A stretch of 64,000 nt of DNA from Micromonospora ureilytica (GTDB lineage: Bacteria; Actinomycetota; Actinomycetes; Mycobacteriales; Micromonosporaceae): assembly GCF_015751765.1 (NCBI RefSeq), contig NZ_JADOTX010000001.1, positions 992,001 through 1,056,000 of the forward strand. Reading direction: 5' to 3'. Shown piece by piece: positions 27,169 to 36,199 of the stretch; position 1 is the first letter of the stretch, and each line of letters begins with the position of its first letter. Both the position numbers and the translations under genes were made by a program. The notes beneath the pieces are model-generated. The model ran no database searches and was not told the DNA's origin. It was given only the letters and a program-made list of their open reading frames with translations.

Positions 27169-28155
27169 TCACCACAGGGCGCGCGGCGGGTCCACCAGCC
27201 GGGCGGTGTCGCCGTACAGCCACGGGTCGTGTTCCCCCGCGGTGATGAAGTCTGCGGGATAGCCGGCGGTGAAGTCGGTGGCTGCGGTGAGCCGGGTGAT
27301 CGCCTCCTCGGGCAGCCGCACGGCGGTCGAGCCGAGGCTTTCGGCGAGTTGGTTCGCACTCGTTGCGGCGACGATGGGGTGGATGGCGCCTGAGCGGGCG
27401 AGGATCCAGGCGACTGCTACCTGCGCCGGGGTGGCGTTCAGTTCGACGGCGACGTCCTGAACTGTGCTGACGATCGTTTGCTCGCGAGGGCTGAGCGGGC
27501 GGGTCGCCAGGCCGGCCAGGGCCCCTTGTGCCATCGGGCGCCAAGCCGCGACGGAGAGGCCGAGGGCGTGTGCCATCGGCAGTAGTTCCCGCTCGATGTC
27601 GCGGTCCAACAGGTTGTAGGGCACCTGGATGCCGGCGAACGGGGTCCAGCCGCGCCAGTCGCTGAGTGTGTTGGCTCGGGCGACGAGCCAGGCCGGGGCG
27701 TTGGAGAATCCGGTGTAGAGGATCTTGCCGGCGTGCACGGCGTCGTCGAGGGCGCGCATGGTCTCCTCGATGGGCGTGTGACGGTCCCAGACCTGCACCC
27801 AGTACAGGTCGATGTGGTCGGTGCGCAGCCGTCGTAGGCTCGTCTCGAGAGACAGCCGCAGGTTCTTGCGGTGGTTGCCGGACGCGTTGGGGTCGGCGGG
27901 GTCCCGTGTCGCCGTGTACTTGGTGGCCAGGACGAAGCGATCGCGTTGGCCTGTCAGCAGGGCGCCCACGACCTCTTCGCTTTCCTCGTACGCCAGGGCG
28001 GTGTCGATGACGTTGCCCCCGGCGTCGGCGTAGGTGCCGAGCATGCGCTGGTACTCGTCGGGATCGCCCGGTCCCCAGCGGGCGGTGAAAGACGTGGCGC
28101 CCAGGAACAGCTCCGATACTCGGAGTCCGGTGGGGCCTAACCTTCGGTATCGCAT
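27169..28155 (-). CDS. Aldo/keto reductase
   Basis: A 328-aa NADP(H)-dependent oxidoreductase with a TIM barrel. It opens MRYRRLGPTGLRVSELFLG, as in the AKR11/YhdN group. The catalytic tetrad can be placed: Asp in NVIDTALAYEES, Tyr in the same segment, Lys in VLATKYTAT, and a His-equivalent in HIDLYWVQVWD. The cofactor end shows GATSANQLAESLGST in the form VAATSANQLAESL. GAGGAGGAG precedes the ATG. It is co-directional with the DoxX-like gene 33 bp upstream, and both are probably under the TetR repressor encoded divergently. Confidence 0.9.
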   Translation of the reverse strand: MRYRRLGPTGLRVSELFLGATSFTARWGPGDPDEYQRMLGTYADAGGNVIDTALAYEESEEVVGALLTGQRDRFVLATKYTATRDPADPNASGNHRKNLRLSLETSLRRLRTDHIDLYWVQVWDRHTPIEETMRALDDAVHAGKILYTGFSNAPAWLVARANTLSDWRGWTPFAGIQVPYNLLDRDIERELLPMAHALGLSVAAWRPMAQGALAGLATRPLSPREQTIVSTVQDVAVELNATPAQVAVAWILARSGAIHPIVAATSANQLAESLGSTAVRLPEEAITRLTAATDFTAGYPADFITAGEHDPWLYGDTARLVDPPRALW

Positions 28156-28188
28156 GACATGCTCCTCCTCGTCGCGGGTGTGTGTGGT

Positions 28189-28542
28189 TCAGACAGTGGC
28201 GATGGCGAGGCAGGGAGCGGCGGCGCCGATGAGTGCCAACACGGCCGGGCCGAGCGCACCCCTGGCATCCTTCACGCGCAGGTGGGCCAGGACGGCACCG
28301 GCGAAGAAGAGCACGACGCCGATTCCGGCCGCGAGGCCGAGCGGGCGGTAGGCGATGCCGGCGAGCAGGCCCAACGCTCCCGCGATCTTGGGCAGGGCCA
28401 GGACCGGGATCAGCGTCGGCTTCACTCCGACACGGGTCAGGGTGGCGACCACGTCTGGATCGCGGACCAGGATGCCGCGCGCGGAGAAGGTGAGGACAGC
28501 TGCCGTGACGATCGCTGCGACGGCGTACGCGATGGACATCAT
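28189..28542 (-). CDS. DoxX-like membrane protein
   Basis: A 117-aa protein with four hydrophobic helices, starting MMSIAYAVAAIVTAAVLTFSA. DoxX-family features are PKIAGALGLLAGIAYRPLGLAAGIG and FFAGAVLAHLRVKD. GGAGGA directly precedes two adjacent ATG codons; the second (28539) has better spacing. Family roles are loosely tied to thiol and redox stress at the membrane. It is the first gene after the TetR divergent promoter and precedes the aldo/keto reductase, which suggests an inducible detoxification pair. Confidence 0.85.
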   Translation of the reverse strand: MMSIAYAVAAIVTAAVLTFSARGILVRDPDVVATLTRVGVKPTLIPVLALPKIAGALGLLAGIAYRPLGLAAGIGVVLFFAGAVLAHLRVKDARGALGPAVLALIGAAAPCLAIATV

Positions 28543-28584
28543 TCCTCCTCGGATGCCGAGGGGTGGATCTCCCCGGACTCAGGT

Positions 28585-28629
28585 AAAGTACAACGTGCAT
28601 TGTAAAAAGTAAAACGAGCGTTGCACTTT
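28585..28629. promoter_or_regulatory. Operator cluster between doxX-like and tetR genes
   Basis: Nested symmetry in an AT-rich island. AAAGTACAACG at 28585-28595 faces CGTTGCACTTT at 28619-28629 as an inverted repeat with one mismatch. Inside it, TACAA and TTGTA frame CGTGCA at 28589-28604. TetR proteins typically bind 15-20-bp palindromes like the inner one. The site overlaps both promoters, so it should let the TetR protein repress both directions. Confidence 0.6.
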
Positions 28630-28644
28630 TGATGGAGGTTGGCG

Positions 28645-29283
28645 ATGACCAGCAGAGATTCCGGCAGGGAGCAGCCGCGCGGCGGAGGCAGCGGCAAGCG
28701 GGAGGCGATCCTCGCTGGTGCGCTCAGCGTCTTCGCCCGCGACGGGTACGCGGGTGCGAGCATCGACGCGATCTCCGCCGAGGCGGGCGTCTCCACCCGC
28801 ACCATCTACAACCACTTCACCGACAAGGCGGGCCTCTTCCAGCAGGTGCTGGAGCACAGCTCGACAAGCGCCGCCGAGGCGCAGATCAGGATCATCGATC
28901 GGCATCTGCGCAAGGTCACCGATCTCGAGGCCGACCTGGTCGACTTCGGCCGCGCCTGGGTCACCCCAATGCCCACGCACGCCGACCATTTCAGGCTGGT
29001 CCAGCGGCTGGGGGCCGAGTCCGGGTCCGCAGTGGAGACCGCGACCAGCACCTGGCGGCAAGCCGGACCGGTACGCGTCCGCGCGGAACTCTCCGCCCGC
29101 CTCGGCGAGCTGGCCAGCCAGAGAGTCCTGATCGTCGATGATCCTGACCGCGCGGCCCTGCACCTCATGCTGCTCGTGTCGGCCGGGTTACCCACACAGC
29201 CCGGTGCGGCGCCCACTCCGCACGAGATCACCGAGGCGGTCACTGCGGGCGTCCGCGCCTTTCTGCACGGCTACGGCACCTGA
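28645..29283 (+). CDS. TetR family transcriptional regulator
   Basis: A 212-aa repressor starting MTSRDSGREQPRGG, with GGAGG 6 nt upstream. The N-terminal HTH is complete: REAILAGALSVFARDGYAGAS, IDAISAEAGVSTRTIYNHF and DKAGLFQQVLEH. The C-terminal part resembles the AcrR/TetR_C ligand-binding domain (HFRLVQRLGAESG, LHLMLLVSAGLP). It is divergent from the DoxX-like/aldo-keto reductase pair with palindromes in the gap, so local repression is the likely role. The ligand is unknown. Confidence 0.9.
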   Translation: MTSRDSGREQPRGGGSGKREAILAGALSVFARDGYAGASIDAISAEAGVSTRTIYNHFTDKAGLFQQVLEHSSTSAAEAQIRIIDRHLRKVTDLEADLVDFGRAWVTPMPTHADHFRLVQRLGAESGSAVETATSTWRQAGPVRVRAELSARLGELASQRVLIVDDPDRAALHLMLLVSAGLPTQPGAAPTPHEITEAVTAGVRAFLHGYGT

Positions 29284-29314
29284 CGGCTCGTTTCAAGGTT
29301 CGATGGTTCGGTTT

Positions 29315-29656
29315 TCAGGCGGTGCGGTGGGTTCGGGCGAGGGCCAGTCCGCCGAGGAGAGTGGCGAGCAGGCCGAGGACCAGGGCCGCGTAGCCGCCGA
29401 CGATGCCGTTGCCGGTGCCGGGTCCTCCGTCGGCGGTGACCACTACCAGCACGCCGACGAGCACACCGGTCACTCCCGCGATCAGGGCCACGGCCGATCT
29501 GCGCCTCCTGCTGCGGCTGGTGGGGTGGCCCAGCGCCAGTCCGCCGATGATCGCGCCGGCCAGCGCCACCACGACCGCCGCGGTGGCCAGGATGCGGTCG
29601 CCGGTCAGGGTGGACGCGTCGACGGTGGACGCGGCGAGCAGGTCGCTGATGGGCAT
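29315..29656 (-). CDS. Small membrane protein, DUF6223-like
   Basis: A 113-aa protein with three hydrophobic helices (RILATAAVVVALAGAIIGGLAL, AVALIAGVTGVLVGVLVVV, GGYAALVLGLLATLLGGLALA). Between the last two lies the strongly conserved-looking TADGGPGTGNGIVGGY. This pattern is what I recall for DUF6223 proteins of streptomycetes. AAGGAG sits 6 nt before the ATG. Function unknown. It converges with tetR and is divergent from the two-component system. Confidence 0.7.
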   Translation of the reverse strand: MPISDLLAASTVDASTLTGDRILATAAVVVALAGAIIGGLALGHPTSRSRRRRSAVALIAGVTGVLVGVLVVVTADGGPGTGNGIVGGYAALVLGLLATLLGGLALARTHRTA

Positions 29657-29863
29657 GAGGTGCTCCTTCGTCTGGCCCGAACTAGCTGTCGCCTGATCCT
29701 GTCCGGTGGTTCGCCGCCTGGCGTCGTGCCGTCGTGGTCATGTCATGCTGCTGCGGTCGTGGGCACCGGCTACTGCGGATGCGGGCGCGAGCCGGGAAGG
29801 TACTGCGTACGCGGTAGGGGCGGGTCCTTCGCTCGCACGACTCGCCCCGGGCGGGTGTCCGGT

Positions 29864-29869
29864 TAGGGT
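29864..29869 (+). promoter_or_regulatory. -10 box of a leaderless promoter for histidine kinase 1
   Basis: TAGGGT ends 6 nt before the ATG at 29876, with no Shine-Dalgarno in between. The surrounding 11 bases GTTAGGGTGCG occur again before the second histidine kinase gene (40536-40546). Confidence 0.5.
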
Positions 29870-29875
29870 GCGCGC

Positions 29876-30988
29876 ATGAGCAGCGCACGGATCGGTGTCC
29901 GGGACTGGCTGATAGCGGCCGGGGTAGCGGCGATCCTGCTGATCAGCGGGCTGTCTGGGGAGCGCCCCGCCGCCGGCCTTGATCCGCTCGGCGTCGTCCT
30001 GCTGGGCGCCGGCGGTCTGGCGCTGGTCGCGCGGCGGCGGGCTCCGGTCGTTGTCCTGGTCGTGGCCGGGGTGTGCGCGGCGGGCTATCAGGCGGCCGGG
30101 TTTGACGTGTTCGCGGTCGCGTATCTGGTCGCGGTCTACGCGGCGGTGCGGGCCGGGCACCGGACCGTGACCGTGGTGACGAGCGTGCTCATGCTGGCCG
30201 CCCTCCCGGTGGCGGCGATGACCTCGGGTCTCCCCGCGGGGGAGGCGTTCGCGCAGGCCAGGGGTGTCCTTGAGCTGGCCTGGCTGATCGCCGCGGGTGC
30301 GGCGGGCGAGGCACTGCGCCAAGCCGAGCGACGCGCGGACGAGGCCGAACGCACCCGCGAGGAGATCGCGCTGCGCCGCGCCGACGAAGAACGGCTACAC
30401 ATCGCGCGGGAGCTGCACGACACGCTCACCCACCAGATCTCGGTGATCAAAGTGCAGGCCGAAGCCGTCGTGCACCTGGCCCAGAAGCGGGGCGAATCGG
30501 TGCCGGACGCGCTGCTGGCGATCCGGGACGCCGGTCGTGAGGCGTCCCGGGAACTACGCGCGACCCTGGAAGCGCTGCGCGAGGACGGCAGCACCGCGTC
30601 GTACGGGCTCGACCAGATCTCGGACCTGGTGCAGCGGGCGCGGACGACCGGTCTGGCCGCGTCATTGACGATCGAGGGCCGCCGCAGCGGTGTCCCGGTC
30701 ACCGTGGACCGGACTGCGTACCGGATCGTGCAGGAGTCACTGACCAACATCACCCGGCACGCCGCAGCCGTCACCGCGTCGGTCCGTGTCGAGTATCGCC
30801 CCGACGCGGTCGTCGTCCAGGTCGATGACGACGGCACGGCCACGGCGGAGTCCGGGCTGGTGCCCGGGGTCGGGCTGCTCGGGATGCGGGAGCGGGTGAC
30901 CGCTCTGGGCGGACGGCTCCGCGCCGGAGCGCGCAGCGAGGGCGGCTTCAGGGTGCACGCCGAACTACCCGTGGAACGGGCGTCGTGA
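29876..30988 (+). CDS. NarL-type sensor histidine kinase
   Basis: A 370-aa membrane kinase. Four or five hydrophobic helices fill residues 10-150 with almost no extracellular loop, so it probably senses within or at the membrane. The dimerisation and phosphoacceptor helix reads LHIARELHDTLTHQISVI, with the His in ELHDTL. The ATPase domain has VQESLTNITRHA (N-box), VQVDDDGTA and LLGMRERVTALGG. The stop overlaps the response-regulator start (GTGA). It is a classical cytoplasmic-output pair; the stimulus is unknown. Confidence 0.92.
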   Translation: MSSARIGVRDWLIAAGVAAILLISGLSGERPAAGLDPLGVVLLGAGGLALVARRRAPVVVLVVAGVCAAGYQAAGFDVFAVAYLVAVYAAVRAGHRTVTVVTSVLMLAALPVAAMTSGLPAGEAFAQARGVLELAWLIAAGAAGEALRQAERRADEAERTREEIALRRADEERLHIARELHDTLTHQISVIKVQAEAVVHLAQKRGESVPDALLAIRDAGREASRELRATLEALREDGSTASYGLDQISDLVQRARTTGLAASLTIEGRRSGVPVTVDRTAYRIVQESLTNITRHAAAVTASVRVEYRPDAVVVQVDDDGTATAESGLVPGVGLLGMRERVTALGGRLRAGARSEGGFRVHAELPVERAS

Positions 30989-31665
30989 TCCGGGTCCTGC
31001 TGGTCGACGACCAGCCGCTCATCCGCAGCGGGTTCCGCGCCCTGCTCGACGCCGAGGACGACATCACTGTGGTGGCCGAGGCCGCCGACGGCCGTGAGGG
31101 GGTGGCGCTGGCCAGGCAGCACCTGCCCGACGTCGCACTCGTCGACGTCCAGATGCCCATCCTCGACGGCATCGAGGTGACCCGCCGGATCGCGGCGGAC
31201 CCGGCCCTGGCCGCGGTCCACGTCGTCATCCTGACCAACTACGGCCTGGACGAATATGTCTTCAACGCCCTGCGGGCCGGCGCGGCCGGCTTCCTCGTCA
31301 AGGACATCCTGCCGGAAGACTTCCTGCCCGCCGTCCGCGTCGCCGCACGCGGCGACGCCCTGCTTGCACCATCGATCACCCGCAAACTGATCGATCGGTA
31401 CGTCACCCAGCCGCCACCCTCCAACAACGCTGCGCTGGCACACCTGACCACCCGCGAACGCGAAGCCGTCGCCCTGGCCGCGCACGGAATGTCCAACGAC
31501 GAGATCGCGGGACGGATGGGAATCAGCCCGGTGACCGCCAAGACCCACCTCAACCGCGCCATGACCAAAATGCACGCCCGCGACCGCGCCCAACTTGTGG
31601 TGCTCGCCTACGAGTCCGGCCTGGTGATTCCCCGCGGACGCCTCAATTCAGAAGCTTCTCCGTGA
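30985..31665 (+). CDS. NarL/FixJ-type response regulator
   Basis: A 226-aa regulator coupled to the upstream kinase. The receiver domain (residues 1-120) has acidic pair VDDQP, phosphoacceptor Asp in ALVDVQMPILDG and Lys in FLVKDILP. The C-terminal LuxR-type HTH has LTTREREAVALAAHGMSN and SPVTAKTHLNRAMTKM. The 3' end overlaps the convergent SDR gene by 23 nt. Targets probably include its own locus, but no target is visible. Confidence 0.92.
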   Translation: MIRVLLVDDQPLIRSGFRALLDAEDDITVVAEAADGREGVALARQHLPDVALVDVQMPILDGIEVTRRIAADPALAAVHVVILTNYGLDEYVFNALRAGAAGFLVKDILPEDFLPAVRVAARGDALLAPSITRKLIDRYVTQPPPSNNAALAHLTTREREAVALAAHGMSNDEIAGRMGISPVTAKTHLNRAMTKMHARDRAQLVVLAYESGLVIPRGRLNSEASP

Positions 31666-32437
31666 GGTCCATCAACCGCTCGGCGTCGCGGGGGTCGAGG
31701 GTCGGGAAACTGGGCGGAAGTCGCTTCTCCCGGTCGACGGCGGTCACCGGCGCGGCTGGCGGCGCGTCCAGGAACTGGTGAATCGGCGCTACCGCGTCTG
31801 CGACGGGTCGGGCTGCCACCGCCGCCACCGCCAGTAGCCCGCGGACCACCAGCGGGAGCGGGCTGCGGTCGCCGCTCTTGGTGAATCCGGGGTGGTAGAG
31901 CACGTATCGGGCGCGGCTGCCGGACCGTTGGGCGAAGCCCACGCCGAGCAGATCGTTGGCTCGACCGGCCTGCAGCTGTGCGGCGATGGCTGAGTAGCCC
32001 GACGCCAGCTGCGGGTCGGCCCAGTGCACCTTGCCTTTGGTGACCCCGACACCTGCGACGTTCACGATCACCGGTGCGACAGCCCGGTCCAGGGCCGGCC
32101 GCAGGCCGAAGCTGAGCAGATATCGACTGAGGTAGTAGAGCGCGAATGTGCGCTCCATGCCCTCGACTGTCACGATGCGACGCGGCGCCACAGCGTTGGC
32201 GAACAGCGCCAGCGCGTCCACGGCCTCGTACTCGCTGAGGATGTGCTCGATGACCTGCCGCGTCTCGGCCACGCTGGACAGGTCGACGCGAAGGAAGGCG
32301 ATCGAGCCTCCGGCCAGCGCCTCGCCGCGTTCACGGCTGCGGCCGAGCACCAGGACGCGGTCGCCGCGTTCGGCCCGCCCCAGGGCCAACGCGCGTCCCA
32401 TCCCGTTCGTGCCGCCACTGATTACCACGACGCCCAT
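31643..32437 (-). CDS. Short-chain dehydrogenase/reductase
   Basis: A 264-aa SDR. The ATG at 32437 (MGVVVISGGTNGMGRALAL) is preferred because it puts the Rossmann motif GGTNGMG at the usual place and has GGGGG before it; 32449 is an alternative. The NNAG-like segment is ALFANAVAPRR. The expected YxxxK catalytic pair is not clear; the region is SGYSAIAAQLQAGRAND, with Tyr but no Lys four residues on, so it may be an atypical or inactive SDR. It is divergent from an HxlR regulator, which often controls such an oxidoreductase. Confidence 0.8.
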   Translation of the reverse strand: MGVVVISGGTNGMGRALALGRAERGDRVLVLGRSRERGEALAGGSIAFLRVDLSSVAETRQVIEHILSEYEAVDALALFANAVAPRRIVTVEGMERTFALYYLSRYLLSFGLRPALDRAVAPVIVNVAGVGVTKGKVHWADPQLASGYSAIAAQLQAGRANDLLGVGFAQRSGSRARYVLYHPGFTKSGDRSPLPLVVRGLLAVAAVAARPVADAVAPIHQFLDAPPAAPVTAVDREKRLPPSFPTLDPRDAERLMDLTEKLLN

Positions 32438-32514
32438 GCCGACCCCCATTATCGTTGCTCATTGACGTGCTGATTCTGGGCAGCCGACCGGCGGAGGCGA
32501 AAGAAGGCATTTTC

Positions 32515-32919
32515 ATGTCCACAAGTAACATCGGTGTGAGTGCCTCACTGCACGACCATCGCCTGCCGATGCCCGTTCCGGTGGGGGAGTACGAGCGTTG
32601 TCCGGTCACCGACGTGCTGCGCCAGGTGAGCGACAAATGGACGCTGTTGCTGCTCACCCTGCTCGGCCGGCGTCCGTACCGGTTCAACGAGTTGCATCGG
32701 GCCGTGGAGGGCATCAGCCCGCGCATGCTCAGCCGAACGTTGCGCACGCTGGAGAGCGACGGCCTGGTCGATCGTGAGGTGTTTCCGACGTTGCCGCCGA
32801 GCGTCGAGTACCGGCTGACGCCGCTCGGCGTCAGCCTTCTAGAACCGCTCTCCGCGCTGGCCGACTGGGCGGTCGACCACCACGCCGAGATCGCCGCGGT
32901 ACGACAGCGACCTAGCTGA
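32515..32919 (+). CDS. HxlR-type winged-helix regulator
   Basis: A 134-aa MarR-like regulator starting MSTSNIGVSASLHDH, with AAGAAGG 7 nt upstream. It has the HxlR hallmark Cys close to the winged helix (YERCPVTDVLRQVSDKW), then FNELHRAVEGISPRMLSRTLR and LESDGLVDREVFPTLPPSVEY. The Cys can sense aldehydes, quinones or disulfide stress in related proteins. It lies 77 bp from the divergent SDR gene, the likely target. Confidence 0.9.
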   Translation: MSTSNIGVSASLHDHRLPMPVPVGEYERCPVTDVLRQVSDKWTLLLLTLLGRRPYRFNELHRAVEGISPRMLSRTLRTLESDGLVDREVFPTLPPSVEYRLTPLGVSLLEPLSALADWAVDHHAEIAAVRQRPS

Positions 32920-32989
32920 GGCGCCGCGCCCGACACGCTCATCTGCCGCCGAAGCAGATGGAAGCGGTATTGGCCGATCTCGCGCCGGT

Positions 32990-35900
32990 CTACCGCCGCC
33001 GCGAACTGTTGCGCGCGCCCGCGAGCTCGTTCCCGTCCAGCCTCGCCCGAATCTCGGCGAGTGTGCGCAGTGCGCGGGCCTCGACGAGCCGGTACCCGGC
33101 CCGGTGAGCGAGGTCGATGGCGAGCGTGGCTCGGGCCCGGGCTTCGTCGAGGTCGTCGAGGTTCAGCAGCGCCGCGGCCGAGCCCCGTAACGCATCGGCT
33201 TCACACCAACGGAAGCTGGTCGAGCGCGCGATCTGCAGGGCTCGGTCGTGGTGGTCCGCGGCTTCGGCGGGCAGGCTCAACCGCAGGCAGACGTCCCCGA
33301 GCGCGTTGAGTGTCCACGCCTCGGTACCGCGGTCACTGATCTTCCTGGTCAGCTCGACTGCCGACCGGGCGTCGTCGAGGGTCTGCTCCGAAGGACCTGT
33401 CTGGCAGTGCAGCAGCGCGCGGCCGGACAGCGCGGTCGCTTCGCCGTAGTGATACCCGAGTTCACGGTTCGCGGCCAGCGCCCGGGCGTAGAACTCCTCG
33501 GCCGTGTCGGGGTTGCCGAGGTCTCGGTGCACGTTCCCGAGATCCACGAGCAGGACGGCGACGCTGAAACGGGCGCCCTGTTGTTCCCCCAGTTCCAGAG
33601 CCCGGCCGAAGTGCTCGAGCGCTTGGTCCAGCAGGCCCAACTGCCAATAGGCGAAGCCGAGATTCGCCAGTGGCATGGCGATCCCGGCGGTTTTCCCCGA
33701 CTTATGTTGAAGGTCCAGTGATTCCAGCCCGCAGTCGATCGACGCGTGGGGGTTGCCGAGGCGCTGGTGGACCGCGCTGAGATTGTTCAGCACGGCGGCG
33801 CGGCCTTCGTGCCAGCCGTCGGACGTGTTCCGCCGTAGTGCACTGTCGAGATGGTCTTTCGCTTCTGCGTAGCGGCCCATGTTGACGTAGGCGAGCGCGA
33901 TGCTCTGGTGCATGGCAGCTTGCGCCCGTTCGTCGCCCTCGCCGTGCGCGGCTTCCAGCGCCATCGAGGCCACGTTCACCCATTCCGCGCGGTGACCGCG
34001 CTGGTGGAAGTAGGCCCGGAGGGCGTCGGCGATGTGCCACGCCAGCGGTCGTGGGCCTCGCGCTGCTGCCTGGCCGACCGCGGCGGCAAGGGTCGGCCAC
34101 TCGGCGTCGAGCCAGGCGAGCGCGCTGCTGTTGTCCGGGAAGCCGATGTCGTTCTCCACCTTCCTCGGTAGCCGGAGGAAGTGAGGGATGAGCTGCCTGC
34201 CCGCCGCGTCGGCTGTACGCAGGTAATGGTCCAAGACCAGTCCGCGGGCGTGTTCGCGCTCGACGGCCGTGTCTTCGACCAGCGCCCGGTCGACCGCATA
34301 CCGTCGGAGCAGATCGTGCAACCGGAAGCGCCCACGTGTGTATTGCTCGACCAGGTGTGCCGCGGCCAACGCCCTCATCAGTCGGTCAGTCCGAGCCGGC
34401 GGTAGCCCGGCGGCCACGCTCGCCGGCAGCGCGGTGAATGTCGGTCCGGGCAGCAGTCCGAGGCGACGGAAGAGCAGCCGATGCTCCGCTGGAAGCGCTC
34501 TGTAGGACGAGGCGAAGGCCCTCGTGACGGCACTCTCCTCGGCACCGTCCACGGTGAACCCGGCCAACCGGTCACCATCGGAGAGTTCCTGCACCAGCCC
34601 GGTGATCTCCGAATTCGGGACGGCGAGGATGTTGGCCACCGCGATCCGCAGTGCGAGCGGCAGGTGACCGCAGAGATCCGCCAGTTTCCCGGCTGCGGCT
34701 GCTTCGGTGGCGACCTGGTCGACGCCGAGCGCGGCCTCCAGCAGCCGGCGTGAGTCTGCGACGGTGAGCACGGACAGCGACAGTGTTTGCGCGCCGGTGC
34801 GGGCGATCAGGTCCCCGAGCCGCTGCCTACTGGTGAGGATGACCGTGCCCGCCGACGGGATCAGCGCGTTCACCTGGGCCGCGTCGCGCACGTTGTCCAG
34901 CACCAACAGGACGCGTTCGCCGGCCAGCAGCGAGCGGAACAGAGCCGCCCGGCCCGCCACATCCGCCGGGATCAGCCGGGGATCGACACCGAGGCCGCTG
35001 AGCAGCTGGAGGAGTCCGGCGGACTCGCTGAGCGGGTCGTGCTCGGCGTCGAAGCCACGGAGGTCGAGGTAGAGCTGCCCACCCGGGAACCTCTCCCGGT
35101 GGCGGTGGGCCCAGTGGAGGGCGAGGGCGGTCTTGCCGACGCCGGCGGTGCCACTGATGACCCAGATCTTCGTGCCCGACGTGGACTCCAGTCCGGCGTC
35201 GAGCCGGGCGAGTTCTTCTGCGCGTCCAGCAAATCCGTGGGCGTCGTGGGGCAACTGCGCCGGCCGTACCGGCTCGGGTGGTGATGTGTCCATGGGTCTC
35301 GCGGCCGGATCCAGAGCCGGGTCCGCGCGCAGAATCGCGGACTCCAACCACACCAGTTCCGGTGCCGGATCGAGGCCGAGGTCACCGGCCAGTCGCGTAC
35401 GCAGGGTGCGATAGACGTTGAGCGCGGCGGCGGTGCGGCCATCGCGGTGCAGCGCCAGCATGAGTTGGCCCACGAGCCGCTGCCGCAGCGGGTGGTCGGT
35501 CACGAGCCTGGTCAGCTCGGCGAGCAGCCGCCGGCCCTCGCCCAGCCGCAGTTGGGCGTCCAGGCGGTCTTCCAGCGCGGTCCATCGAGCTTCATCGAGG
35601 TGACCGCACAGGCGTTCCGCGACTTCCGTGGACGCCACACCCGCGAGGGCCTCGCCGTGCCAGAGCGCCAGCGCCTGGTCGAACAGCTCGACCGCGCGCT
35701 CGTCATCCGACGAGCCGGCCTTGAGGACCAGGTCCGTGAACCGATGCGCGTCGACCATGAGCGGATCCACGTGTACGACGTAGCCGGCTCCCCGGCCGAC
35801 GATTGCGGGCCCGTCGCCGGCCTGCCGAAGTGCCGTGCGTAGACGGGATACGAGTGTCTGGATCGAGGCTCGTGCGGACGCCGGCACATCCTCGCCCCAG

Positions 35901-36049
35901 ACGAGATCGACCAACCGGTCCAGCGGCACCATTCGGTTGGGCTCCAGCAGCAACACCGCGAGCACCAGGCGCTGCTTGCGCGAACCGAGGTCGACCCGTT
36001 TCCCGCCCGCCCATGCCTCGACGGTGCCCAGGATCCGGAATTCCACCAC
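32990..36049 (-). CDS. AfsR/SARP-type regulator with NB-ARC and TPR domains (second copy)
   Basis: A 1019-aa regulator starting MVEFRILGTVEAWAGGKRVD (GTG). An OmpR-type winged helix (RKQRLVLAVLLLEPNRMVP, ARASIQTLVSRLRTALR) is followed by the activation domain (ALHRDGRTAAALNVYRTLR, LGLDPAPELVWLE). The NB-ARC has P-loop SGTAGVGKTALA and VLLVLDNVRDAAQ, then LCGHLPLALRIAVAN. At least six TPR units follow (ALAYVNMGRYAEAKDHLDSA, LGNVHRDLGNPDTAEEFYARA). It is a full-length AfsR homologue. It is divergent from a secreted-protein gene whose promoter carries 11-bp-spaced direct repeats, the spacing SARP proteins bind. Confidence 0.92.
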   Translation of the reverse strand: MVEFRILGTVEAWAGGKRVDLGSRKQRLVLAVLLLEPNRMVPLDRLVDLVWGEDVPASARASIQTLVSRLRTALRQAGDGPAIVGRGAGYVVHVDPLMVDAHRFTDLVLKAGSSDDERAVELFDQALALWHGEALAGVASTEVAERLCGHLDEARWTALEDRLDAQLRLGEGRRLLAELTRLVTDHPLRQRLVGQLMLALHRDGRTAAALNVYRTLRTRLAGDLGLDPAPELVWLESAILRADPALDPAARPMDTSPPEPVRPAQLPHDAHGFAGRAEELARLDAGLESTSGTKIWVISGTAGVGKTALALHWAHRHRERFPGGQLYLDLRGFDAEHDPLSESAGLLQLLSGLGVDPRLIPADVAGRAALFRSLLAGERVLLVLDNVRDAAQVNALIPSAGTVILTSRQRLGDLIARTGAQTLSLSVLTVADSRRLLEAALGVDQVATEAAAAGKLADLCGHLPLALRIAVANILAVPNSEITGLVQELSDGDRLAGFTVDGAEESAVTRAFASSYRALPAEHRLLFRRLGLLPGPTFTALPASVAAGLPPARTDRLMRALAAAHLVEQYTRGRFRLHDLLRRYAVDRALVEDTAVEREHARGLVLDHYLRTADAAGRQLIPHFLRLPRKVENDIGFPDNSSALAWLDAEWPTLAAAVGQAAARGPRPLAWHIADALRAYFHQRGHRAEWVNVASMALEAAHGEGDERAQAAMHQSIALAYVNMGRYAEAKDHLDSALRRNTSDGWHEGRAAVLNNLSAVHQRLGNPHASIDCGLESLDLQHKSGKTAGIAMPLANLGFAYWQLGLLDQALEHFGRALELGEQQGARFSVAVLLVDLGNVHRDLGNPDTAEEFYARALAANRELGYHYGEATALSGRALLHCQTGPSEQTLDDARSAVELTRKISDRGTEAWTLNALGDVCLRLSLPAEAADHHDRALQIARSTSFRWCEADALRGSAAALLNLDDLDEARARATLAIDLAHRAGYRLVEARALRTLAEIRARLDGNELAGARNSSRRR

Positions 36050-36130
36050 CGCAACCCCCCGATTGTCCGCCGTTCACCATTATGCCGCAATCGATCAGTC
36101 ACGGTCGATTCGCGGGCCGAGACGGGCGAG

Positions 36131-36163
36131 TGCAGGACTTTTGCAAGCGCGTCACGTGACGGT
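36131..36163 (+). promoter_or_regulatory. 11-bp-periodic element before the first secreted-protein gene
   Basis: TGCAGGACTTT then TGCAAGCGCGT then CACGTGACGGT, three 11-mers in a row, ending 36 nt before the GTG at 36200. From 36141 on, 21 of 23 bases equal those at 37267-37289 before the protease gene. Direct repeats at 11-bp steps are the known form of SARP binding sites. Confidence 0.6.
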
Positions 36164-36199
36164 GGCCGGACCCGCCAAGCACCAGACAGGAGTCGATAC

